Assembly: GCA_009784145.1 (NCBI GenBank)
Contig: WRCI01000052.1
Location: 1-9,656 of the forward strand
Reading direction: 5' to 3'
DNA length: 9,656 nucleotides
Source: Methanobrevibacter sp.
GTDB lineage: Archaea > Methanobacteriota > Methanobacteria > Methanobacteriales > Methanobacteriaceae
Positions 3,977 to 9,656 of the stretch are shown one piece after another (the first letter of the stretch is position 1; each line of letters starts with the position of its first letter). The notes under the pieces are model-generated. The model did no database searches and was not told the DNA's origin. It was given only the letters and a program-made list of their open reading frames with translations. The translations under genes and the position numbers were made by a program.

Positions 3977-6781
3977 ATGGTTTTAGAATTATTAGCTCCT
4001 GCAGGATCCTATGATATTTTTAAAATAGCTGTTAATCGTGGTGCAGATGCTATTTATTTAGCTGGGCAGAATTTTGGAGCTAGAGCATATGCTGAAAATT
4101 TTACAATAGAAGAAATTAAAAAAAGTGTAGAATATGCTCATTTAAATAACATTAAAGTTTTTGTTACTGTAAATACTCTAATAAACAATTTTGAAATAAT
4201 AGATTTTCTAAAATATATATTTAAACTCTACAAAATTGGTGTTGATGCAGTTATAGTACAAGATTTTGGAGCTTTAAAATTAATTAACTCTCTTTTTCCA
4301 AGTATGAAAATCCATGCATCTACTCAAATGGCATTAAATAATTATTATAGTATAATTTGGGCATCTGAAAAAGGGGTTTCTAGAGTTATATTTCCTCGTG
4401 AGATAAATGTAGATGAAATAGAGGATATACATTCAAAATTAAAAGAAAATAATATTGATATGGAATTAGAAGTCTTCTCACATGGAGCACTTTGTTATTC
4501 CATCTCAGGAAACTGTTATATCTCTTCATTCAATAATGGAAGAAGTGGTAATAGAGGTGCATGTACTCAACCATGTAGAAGAGAATATAACTTAAAATAC
4601 AAAGGACATAATATTGATAATGGATACTTACTATCTACGCATGATTTAAATATCTCTGATGACTTAGATAAAGTTATTGCCTCAGGTGTGGATTCTGTTA
4701 AGATAGAAGGGCGGATGAAATCAGATAGCTATGTTGGTACTATTGTAAATAGCTATAGAAATATCATTGACAAAAAAGAAGGTAACTACAAAGATGATTT
4801 GAATTTTGTATTTAATAGAAAGTTTACCAAAGGATATCTTCTAAATCAAAGTCCTGGAGAAGTTATGGGACGTGAAAGCTCAGGTCATGTAGGATTCTAC
4901 ATTGGGAAGATTTCAGAACTTGAAGAAATAGGTACTGTAAGTTATAAAGCTAATAAAAAAGTTAAAAATACTAAATATAAAAATAGTAAATACGAAACTA
5001 CTAAATATAAAAATGTTAAATATAAAAATACTGAAAATAAAAGTTCTAAATATAAAAATACTAAATATAAAAATGTTAAATATAAAAATACTGGAAATAA
5101 AAATGATTTAGTTGAAGAAACTGTTAAAACTATTAAAAAAATCAAAATACCTAAAGAAAATCCTGTTGACATTCAAATAGGTGATGGAATAGCTTTTAAA
5201 ATTGGTGAAAGGATTAAAGGAATATATATTGATGATATTATCAAGCAAACTAATGATTATATTATTTTTAATACAACAAGAAATGTTAGAGTTGGAGATA
5301 AAGTATTTATTAGCTATTCACATTCTATTAATAAAGAACTTAAAAAACATAAAGCAGAACATGTTCAATCAAAAATACCTATCACATTAGATATTTCTTT
5401 AGATGGTGATTTACATATAAATTTGATAGCTAAATTTTATTTAAATAATAATCATAAAATAGAATTCAGCTATAAATCACGTGGAAGTTTTGAAAAAGCA
5501 ATTAATAGACCTATTGGATTAGAAGAAATAGAAAAACAATTATCTAAAACAGGCAACACTCCATTTTATATTGATAATATTAAAATAAATAATTTTTCAG
5601 ATGATCTTTTTATTCCAGCTTCTAAATTAAATGAAATTAGACGAGAAATATTAGATAAAGCTAGTAATCATTTATTAAATTATTATAAACCTTATAAAAA
5701 TCAAATAAAAGAAACAAAGAAAAATTTAGCTAATTTTACTAAAAAATATAGTGCTAAAAAAATAAAAGAAACTAATAGTGATAATAATGAATTAGGTGTT
5801 TCTGTATTTGTTGATAATTTAAATCTTATTGAAATTGCTTCAAGTTATCCTATAAAAAAGATTTACTTTGATCCATCTTACCTTTACACAAACTCTAATG
5901 ATTACTTTAAAAATATTAAAGATGTTTTAATTGATGCATATATTAAATCAGAAGAAAAAGAACTTGTTTGGGTTTTACCATCTTTTATATCAGAAGATGA
6001 AATTAATAAATGTACAAAAATACATGGAGATTTAAAAACTAAAGAATTTGATATAGGAATTATGAGTGATACCCCAGGAATTTGTGATTTATTCAATGCA
6101 AATATTTATGGGAATCATGATTTAAATATATGGAATAGTTTTGCTTGTGAAAATTTAAATGAATGTGGGTTTAATAGTTTAATATTATCCTCAGAATTAT
6201 CATATGATGAAATTAATGAATTAAAATCGAAACTAGAAAGTGATGTTAATAGTGATGTTAGTGATGTTAATAGTGCTATTAATAGTGATATTATTGATGC
6301 TAATAGTGCTATTAATAGTGATATTATTAATGTTAATAATAAGCTTAATCTTGAACTTATTGTTCATGGTAACTTAGAAGTTATGACAAGTAAAGATGAT
6401 TTTTCTAACCTAACAAATGGTAAAGATCTTATTATTGATGAAGCTTCAGATTATGTAATATTAGAAGATAAAAAAAGAAAAAAATTCAAATATAAAGTTT
6501 TATTTGATTTTAATAAAAAAAGCCATTTTAGAAACAAAGACTGTTTGTGTTTAATTGAGGAACTAGGAAGAATAAAAAGCCTTGGACTTGATTCTATTAT
6601 TTTAGATTGTAGGTTTTCAAATAAAGACTATAACTCAAAAATTATATCTCTTTATTTAGAAGGTTTAAAGGATACAAATAAGAAAAACTTGAATATACTT
6701 AAAAAAGAAGTTCATTCTCTCACACATTCCTATATTAGTAAAGGTAATTTCTTAGATGGTCGTATTCATGAAAAAAATTAA
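3977..6781 (+). CDS. U32 family protein with DUF3656 (RlhA/TrhP-type RNA hydroxylation-like)
   Basis: A 934-residue protein. It opens with the U32 hallmark LELLAPAGSYDIFKIAVNRGADAIYLAG and has KIHASTQMALNN near 111-122. The U32 signature segment is EVFSHGALCYSISGNCYISS, then GRSGNRGACTQPCRREY. Its four cysteines (173, 180, 196, 200) are the set that holds an iron-sulfur cluster in studied U32 proteins. Although named peptidases, well-characterised members such as RlhA and TrhP hydroxylate a base in 23S rRNA or tRNA, and UbiU/UbiV hydroxylate a quinone precursor. A DUF3656-type region follows (about 460-580: RPIGLEEIEKQLSKTGNTPF, FIPASKLNEIRREIL), as in RlhA-type proteins, then a second barrel-like half ending THSYISKGNFLDG. 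A role in RNA base hydroxylation is therefore more likely than proteolysis, but the target is unknown. Two repeat insertions (about 325-377 and 756-788) enlarge it beyond usual size. Confidence 0.9.
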   Translation: MVLELLAPAGSYDIFKIAVNRGADAIYLAGQNFGARAYAENFTIEEIKKSVEYAHLNNIKVFVTVNTLINNFEIIDFLKYIFKLYKIGVDAVIVQDFGALKLINSLFPSMKIHASTQMALNNYYSIIWASEKGVSRVIFPREINVDEIEDIHSKLKENNIDMELEVFSHGALCYSISGNCYISSFNNGRSGNRGACTQPCRREYNLKYKGHNIDNGYLLSTHDLNISDDLDKVIASGVDSVKIEGRMKSDSYVGTIVNSYRNIIDKKEGNYKDDLNFVFNRKFTKGYLLNQSPGEVMGRESSGHVGFYIGKISELEEIGTVSYKANKKVKNTKYKNSKYETTKYKNVKYKNTENKSSKYKNTKYKNVKYKNTGNKNDLVEETVKTIKKIKIPKENPVDIQIGDGIAFKIGERIKGIYIDDIIKQTNDYIIFNTTRNVRVGDKVFISYSHSINKELKKHKAEHVQSKIPITLDISLDGDLHINLIAKFYLNNNHKIEFSYKSRGSFEKAINRPIGLEEIEKQLSKTGNTPFYIDNIKINNFSDDLFIPASKLNEIRREILDKASNHLLNYYKPYKNQIKETKKNLANFTKKYSAKKIKETNSDNNELGVSVFVDNLNLIEIASSYPIKKIYFDPSYLYTNSNDYFKNIKDVLIDAYIKSEEKELVWVLPSFISEDEINKCTKIHGDLKTKEFDIGIMSDTPGICDLFNANIYGNHDLNIWNSFACENLNECGFNSLILSSELSYDEINELKSKLESDVNSDVSDVNSAINSDIIDANSAINSDIINVNNKLNLELIVHGNLEVMTSKDDFSNLTNGKDLIIDEASDYVILEDKKRKKFKYKVLFDFNKKSHFRNKDCLCLIEELGRIKSLGLDSIILDCRFSNKDYNSKIISLYLEGLKDTNKKNLNILKKEVHSLTHSYISKGNFLDGRIHEKN
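4949..5107 (+). repeat. KYKN-repeat insertion in the U32 gene (15-bp units, 60-bp higher-order period)
   Basis: About 53 residues made of Lys-Tyr-Lys-Asn-x pentapeptides, encoded by AAATATAAAAAT plus one variable codon. The 42 bases from 5001 recur from 5061 with a single change, giving a 60-bp higher-order repeat on top of the 15-bp unit. The insert separates GFYIGKISEL from the conserved PVDIQIGDGIAFKIG, so it probably forms a highly basic surface loop between beta strands. It also creates an antisense open frame at 4942-5172 that I regard as an artefact. Confidence 0.9.
6242..6340 (+). repeat. 33-bp tandem repeat (DVNSAINSDII type) in the U32 gene
   Basis: 6263-6295 and 6296-6328 are near-identical 33-bp units encoding DVNSAINSDII and DANSAINSDII. 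They are preceded by shorter DVNSDVS copies and followed by a NVNN remnant. The block lies between SKLES and the conserved-looking LNLELIVHGNLEVM, so it is an acidic/Asn-rich loop insertion in the C-terminal half. Confidence 0.85.
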
Positions 6782-6799
6782 TAATTATTGAATAATATT

Positions 6800-6822
6800 A
6801 AAAAATTTTATAATAATTTTTT
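6800..6822 (+). terminator. A/T hairpin terminator after the U32 gene
   Basis: AAAAAATT pairs with AATTTTTT around a 7-base loop, giving an 8-bp stem whose 3' arm is itself a T run. It starts 18 bases after the U32 stop codon. Confidence 0.5.
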
Positions 6823-6890
6823 AAAAAAATGAAAAAAGTATATAATAATTTTAAAAAAAATAAAAAGAAAATATATAATAATATAATTAA
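6809..6890. repeat. Degenerate 32-33 bp A-tract repeat upstream of the first TPR gene
   Basis: TATAATAAT recurs at 6809, 6841 and 6874 (32 and 33 bp apart), each time followed by T/A tracts. It is much decayed compared with the other arrays. The last copy (ATATATAATA at 6871-6880) could serve as the TATA element of the TPR gene that follows, which would leave a very short leader. Confidence 0.4.
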
Positions 6891-6913
6891 AAATAAACAA
6901 TGTGCTGATTAAT

Positions 6914-7858
6914 ATGTCAAAAAGAAGCAAAGAAAAACTTTTAAAAAAAATGGATAAAGAAATGGACAATAGTAACTTTAAAAGAGTTATAAAATTAGCT
7001 AATGAAATCATTAAATTAGATCCCGCACAATCTGAGGCTTATATTTGTAAATTTATATCTCTTATGAAATTAGAAAAAGAAACAGAAGCATCAAATCTTT
7101 TTGAGGATATTTTAGATAATTTATCTACAATTAAAGACATTGGTGATGTGGAAGACTATCTATTATACATGAAAGAATATGATAAAGCCAATGCACTTTA
7201 TAATAAAGTATATGAATTAGATTCTGATTTTTATGGTTATTTAGAAACTGCTTTAATTAACTATATAGAATTTGATACAGCTATTGAATTTCTAAATCAT
7301 CTAGATAAGAATACTCCACGTTGGGAAGATCTTTACTTTTTAAAAGCCGTGATACTTTCAGCAGCAGAAGAGTATGAAGAAACTATTGATGTTTGTGATG
7401 AAATATTAAAAGATTTCCCTAATCATGAAAATGCTTATTCCAAGAAAACATTTTGCTTAAGTGCTTTAGACAGAGATGAAGAACTTAAAGAAATACTTGA
7501 ATATAGGATTAAAAATAATATTCGCCCTAATTGGGCTTTAGTAGATAAAGGAGGATATTATCTAAAAAAAGGAGATTATGATAAAGCTATTAGCATAGTT
7601 GATGAAGTTTTAGAAAGAAAGCCTGGATTCGGTTATGCTCTTTTTAGTCGAGCAAACTTCATGTGCATAGAAAATAAAGATTTAAATGAAGCATTAGATT
7701 ATCTTAACCAAGCATTAGAAGGAGAAGTAGATAAACGATATTATACTGTTGCTTTAGGTTTAAAGTACAATATTCTAGACCAACTTGGAAGAAAAGAAGA
7801 AGCTGAAAAAGCCCTTGAAGAATATAACTCTGCAACAATGGGTGGTTTTGATATATAA
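6914..7858 (+). CDS. TPR-repeat protein, first of a tandem pair
   Basis: A 314-residue soluble protein with a lysine-rich start (MSKRSKEKLLKKM) followed by helical pairs of the tetratricopeptide type. The clearest units run FKRVIKLANEIIKLDPAQSEAYI, KANALYNKVYELDSDFYGYLETAL, EETIDVCDEILKDFPNHENAY, GDYDKAISIVDEVLERKPGFGYAL and LNEALDYLNQALEG. There is no signal peptide, membrane helix or catalytic domain, so a cytoplasmic protein-protein adaptor is the most that can be said. An upstream GTG at 6902 would add four residues. I choose the ATG at 6914 because the paralogue downstream starts at the equivalent ATG in the same GATTAATATGTC context. The ribosome-binding site is weak (TGAT at 6906-6909). 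About three quarters of residues match the next gene, with no indel. Confidence 0.85.
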   Translation: MSKRSKEKLLKKMDKEMDNSNFKRVIKLANEIIKLDPAQSEAYICKFISLMKLEKETEASNLFEDILDNLSTIKDIGDVEDYLLYMKEYDKANALYNKVYELDSDFYGYLETALINYIEFDTAIEFLNHLDKNTPRWEDLYFLKAVILSAAEEYEETIDVCDEILKDFPNHENAYSKKTFCLSALDRDEELKEILEYRIKNNIRPNWALVDKGGYYLKKGDYDKAISIVDEVLERKPGFGYALFSRANFMCIENKDLNEALDYLNQALEGEVDKRYYTVALGLKYNILDQLGRKEEAEKALEEYNSATMGGFDI

Positions 7859-7863
7859 TGTAT

Positions 7864-7887
7864 AAGAATATATGAAATTATATTCTT
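7864..7887 (+). terminator. Hairpin terminator between the two TPR genes
   Basis: AAGAATATA and TATATTCTT form a perfect 9-bp stem with a 6-base loop, starting 5 bases after the first TPR stop codon and followed by TTC. It suggests the two TPR genes are separate transcripts, or that read-through into the second is limited. Confidence 0.55.
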
Positions 7888-7938
7888 TTCAAATTTATTA
7901 AAACCTTTTATCAAATAAAAACAACTATATAGATTAAT

Positions 7939-8880
7939 ATGTCAAAAAGAAGCAAAGAAAAACTTTTAAAAAAAATGGAAAAGCAATTAAATAATGGTAA
8001 TTTTAAAAGAGTTATAAAATTAGCTGATGAAATCACTAAATTAGATATTACCCAATCAGAACCTTATATTTACAAATTTATATCTTTTATGAAATTAAAA
8101 AAAGAAGAAAATGCTTTGAATCTTTTTGAAGATGTTTTGAAAAATTTATCTACAACTACCTACATTGGTGATATAGAAGAGTATCTATTAGAAATGAAAG
8201 AATATGATAAAGCCAATGAACTTTATAATAAAGTATATAAATTAGATTCAGATTTTTATAATTATTTTCAAAGTGCTTTGATTTATGATGTAGAATTTGA
8301 TACAGCTATTGAATTCCTTGATTCTCTTGATAAAAACACCCCCTGTTGGGAAAATCTCTATTTTTTAAAAGCAGAACGATATTCAAAATCAGCAATGTAT
8401 GAAAATGCTATTGATGTTTGTGACGAGATATTAAAAGATTTCCCCAAACATGAAAATGCTAATACTAAAAAAACATTTTGCTTATATATTTTAGACCGAG
8501 ACAAAGAACTTAAAGAAATACTTGAATATAGGATTAAAAATAATATTCAATCTAATTGGGCTTTAGTAGATAAAGGAGGATATTATCTAAAAAAAGGAGA
8601 TTATGATAAAGCTATTAGCATAGTTGATGAAGTTTTAGAAAAGAATCCTGAATTTGGTTATGGTCTTTATAGTCGAGCAAATTTCATGGAAATAGAAAAT
8701 AAAGATTTAAATGAAGCACTAGATTATCTTAATCAAGCATTAAAAGGAGAACCAGATCCACGATATTATAATCTTGCTTTAAGTTTAAAGCATGACATTT
8801 TAGAGAAACTTGGAAGAACAAAAGAAGCCGAAAAAGCGCTAGAAGAATATACATCTGCAACAATGGGTAACATTATGTAG
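7939..8880 (+). CDS. TPR-repeat protein, second of a tandem pair
   Basis: A 313-residue paralogue of the preceding gene with the same layout: a basic MSKRSKEKLLKKM start, then TPR-like helical pairs (FKRVIKLADEITKLDITQSEPYI, KANELYNKVYKLDSDFYNYFQSAL, ENAIDVCDEILKDFPKHENAN, GDYDKAISIVDEVLEKNPEFGYGL, LNEALDYLNQALKG). The two genes stay exactly 1025 bases out of register from the start ATG to near the stop, so there has been no net insertion or deletion since duplication. Only the last residues differ in length (GNIM versus GGFDI). A 90-base stretch (8552-8641) is identical to 7527-7616. The ATG at 7939 is preceded by GATTAAT, with no strong Shine-Dalgarno site. Partner and function are unknown. 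Confidence 0.85.
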   Translation: MSKRSKEKLLKKMEKQLNNGNFKRVIKLADEITKLDITQSEPYIYKFISFMKLKKEENALNLFEDVLKNLSTTTYIGDIEEYLLEMKEYDKANELYNKVYKLDSDFYNYFQSALIYDVEFDTAIEFLDSLDKNTPCWENLYFLKAERYSKSAMYENAIDVCDEILKDFPKHENANTKKTFCLYILDRDKELKEILEYRIKNNIQSNWALVDKGGYYLKKGDYDKAISIVDEVLEKNPEFGYGLYSRANFMEIENKDLNEALDYLNQALKGEPDPRYYNLALSLKHDILEKLGRTKEAEKALEEYTSATMGNIM

Positions 8881-8895
8881 GATATATGATTATTA

Positions 8896-8945
8896 TATAT
8901 AAAAATATTTATACATAAAATTATTTCTATATAAAAATATTTATA
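8896..8945. repeat. Paired 18-bp near-palindrome upstream of the toxin-antitoxin genes
   Basis: TATATAAAAATATTTATA occurs exactly at 8896-8913 and again at 8928-8945, a 32-bp offset (about three helical turns). The inner TATAAAAATATTTATA is nearly self-complementary. The pair lies just upstream of the probable antitoxin TATA box, where a ribbon-helix-helix antitoxin could bind as autoregulator, but chance similarity in AT-rich DNA is possible. Confidence 0.5.
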
Positions 8946-8956
8946 TGAAAAAACAC

Positions 8957-9002
8957 TTATATATTTACATAGTATATCTATAATTAATCAATGAAATAGG
9001 AG
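8957..9002 (+). promoter_or_regulatory. Promoter and ribosome-binding site of the toxin-antitoxin operon
   Basis: TTATATAT at 8957-8964 is a TATA-like element. Initiation about 25 bases later leaves a short leader containing AGGAG at 8998-9002, the strongest ribosome-binding site in the window, 9 bases before the ATG at 9012. Confidence 0.5.
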
Positions 9003-9011
9003 AAAAAAATT

Positions 9012-9248
9012 ATGGTAATGAAAACATGTGCTATTGATTCAGAATTAGCAGATCTACTTAAAATCGAATCGGTTAAACAAAAAACCACAATGAAAAATTT
9101 ATTAAATAGTATTGTGAAAGATTATTTAGATTTAAACAAAGAATATGATTGTGAAGCATTTAAAAAATCCATAAATGATGCAGAAGCAAGTGAAGGTATA
9201 ACTCTGGATGTTGATGAGCTTGAAGAACGGTATAAAATACAAAATTAA
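9012..9248 (+). CDS. Antitoxin, ribbon-helix-helix type, of a RelBE/ParDE-like pair
   Basis: A 78-residue protein. Residues 3-45 (KTCAIDSELADLLKIESVKQKTTMKNLLNSIVKDYLD) fit a short beta strand followed by two helices, the DNA-binding ribbon-helix-helix layout of type II antitoxins. The acidic C-terminal half (EAFKKSINDAEASEGITLDVDELEERYK) is the part that usually wraps the toxin. It would neutralise the toxin encoded next and repress its own promoter. The AGGAG site sits 9 bases before the ATG at 9012; a second in-frame ATG at 9018 is too far from it. The toxin frame opens inside the last 41 bases of this gene, which points to translational coupling. The subfamily is not resolvable by eye. 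Confidence 0.8.
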   Translation: MVMKTCAIDSELADLLKIESVKQKTTMKNLLNSIVKDYLDLNKEYDCEAFKKSINDAEASEGITLDVDELEERYKIQN

Positions 9249-9495
9249 CATTAAAAAACAAGCTGACAAATACCTCCTGAAATTATCTAAAAAAAATAAA
9301 AAAGACTTTGAAATATTATTGGGTTGTGTTAAAAACCTTCCTGAAGACCCATATAATTCTAAATCACTTCACAATAACTTAAAAGGATTAAGAAGAGTTA
9401 AACAAGGAGAATACAGAATTATTTTTAGAATAGATGATTCAATAATTAAAATTTTAAGTATAGGTAAAAGAAGCAATGTTTACAAAAAAAGATGA
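9208..9495 (+). CDS. RelE/ParE-superfamily toxin
   Basis: A 95-residue protein if started at the ATG at 9208. The core IKYKINIKKQADKYLLKLSKKNKKDFEILL is followed by LPEDPYNSKSLHNNLKGLRRVKQGEYRIIFRID and ILSIGKRSNVYKK. The last two are the hallmark strands of the RelE/ParE fold: the GLRRV-GEYRIIFRID pair and the G-x-R-x-x-V-Y end. RelE members cleave mRNA on the ribosome, whereas ParE members poison gyrase. The retained Arg residues and the C-terminal Tyr-Lys-Lys favour a RelE-type ribonuclease, but this is inference. Start choice is uncertain: 9208 has GAAGGT about 10 bases upstream, an ATG at 9214 is possible, and relatives usually begin at the segment corresponding to IKYKI, here an ATA at 9232. 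All choices overlap the antitoxin gene. Confidence 0.85.
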   Translation: MLMSLKNGIKYKINIKKQADKYLLKLSKKNKKDFEILLGCVKNLPEDPYNSKSLHNNLKGLRRVKQGEYRIIFRIDDSIIKILSIGKRSNVYKKR

Positions 9496-9532
9496 AAAAT
9501 TCTTTGTAAAGAAAACTTTAAAAAATAAAAAT

Positions 9533-9656
9533 ATTTCAGTATACTGAAAAAACTTTAAAAAAAATAAAAAATTTTCAGTATACTGAAAAAACTTTAAAAA
9601 AAATAAAAAATTTTCAGTATACTGAAAAAACTTTAAAAAAAATAAAAAATTTTCAG
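9533..9656. repeat. 39-bp tandem array of perfect palindromes with A-tract spacers (cut by window edge)
   Basis: Units start at 9533, 9572, 9611 and 9650; 9572-9610 and 9611-9649 are identical, the first differs in one base, and the fourth is truncated. A shorter degenerate lead-in is visible from about 9511. Each unit holds the perfect palindrome TTTTCAGTATACTGAAAA (16 bp in the first copy) plus an A-rich spacer with a CTTT interruption. On the minus strand each palindrome is followed by a long T run, so tandem transcription terminators for a leftward gene outside the window are possible. Phased A-tracts and evenly spaced dyads also fit protein-binding iterons. Confidence 0.9.

Noticed and set aside
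4942..5172. Open frame on the minus strand encoding a hydrophobic 76-residue protein
   Set aside because: It is the antisense of the AAATATAAAAAT repeat in the U32 gene; its Leu/Phe/Tyr repetition is a by-product and it has no ribosome-binding site.
5202..5390. Open frame in another plus-strand frame within the U32 gene
   Set aside because: It lies wholly inside a well-supported coding region with conserved motifs in the main frame and shows no recognisable domain.
5902..6096. Minus-strand open frame within the U32 gene
   Set aside because: Shadow of the main coding frame with no domain or convincing ribosome-binding site.
6902..6913. GTG start giving four extra residues to the first TPR protein
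   Set aside because: The paralogue begins at the ATG equivalent to 6914 in the same GATTAATATGTC context, and upstream similarity stops there.
6808..7011. Minus-strand hydrophobic open frame over the start of the first TPR gene
   Set aside because: Its Phe/Ile/Leu-rich sequence is just the complement of A-rich leader and lysine codons; the opposite strand carries a real TPR gene with a close paralogue.
9533..9656. CRISPR array
   Set aside because: The whole 39-bp period is conserved, including the A-rich part; there are no variable spacers and no cas genes in the window.
9533..9656. Type III toxin-antitoxin RNA repeats
   Set aside because: The period would fit, but the units are simple A/T-rich palindromes without a likely pseudoknot, and the neighbouring toxin gene is a type II RelE/ParE relative with its own protein antitoxin. 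Sequence to the right would be needed to reopen this.

Overview
The window is very AT-rich and compact. It has ordinary Shine-Dalgarno sites (AGGAG, GAGGT, AAGGA), archaeal-type TATA boxes (TTTATATA) about 50 bases upstream of starts, and T-run or A/T-hairpin terminators. With the gene content (U32 protein, MmgE/PrpD protein, short TPR proteins, a lipoprotein and a RelBE-like pair), this best fits a low-GC methanogenic archaeon of the Methanobrevibacter type (Methanobacteriales). That placement is an inference from composition and protein style. A low-GC bacterium is not formally excluded.

Layout. 1-258 (-): start of a formamidopyrimidine-DNA-glycosylase-like protein that runs off the left edge. 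259-659: gene-free, filled with 22-bp and 25-bp tandem repeats. 660-971 (+): single-domain rhodanese, probably started from a non-standard ATT codon. 1074-2039 (+): lipoprotein with a probable OB-fold, preceded by three tandem copies of its ribosome-binding module. 2042-2161: nested 52-bp repeat between convergent genes. 2173-3807 (-): MmgE/PrpD family protein with an asparagine-rich insertion. 3977-6781 (+): large U32 protein (RlhA/TrhP type, four-cysteine cluster, DUF3656) with two repeat insertions. 6914-7858 and 7939-8880 (+): tandem paralogous TPR proteins. 9012-9495 (+): overlapping antitoxin and RelE/ParE-type toxin genes. 9533-9656: 39-bp array of perfect palindromes cut by the right edge.

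The genes do not form one pathway. Apart from the toxin-antitoxin pair, each appears to be its own transcription unit, and the MmgE/PrpD and U32 genes diverge from a shared 169-bp promoter region.

The most striking property is pervasive local tandem duplication. Periods of 15/60, 16, 18, 22, 25, 27, 33, 39 and 52 bp occur both between genes and inside conserved enzymes. Every coding repeat is a multiple of three and keeps the frame, and several non-coding ones copy ribosome-binding or promoter-like elements. This looks like slippage-driven diversification rather than one classical mobile element. I see no insertion sequence, CRISPR array, tRNA or rRNA gene.
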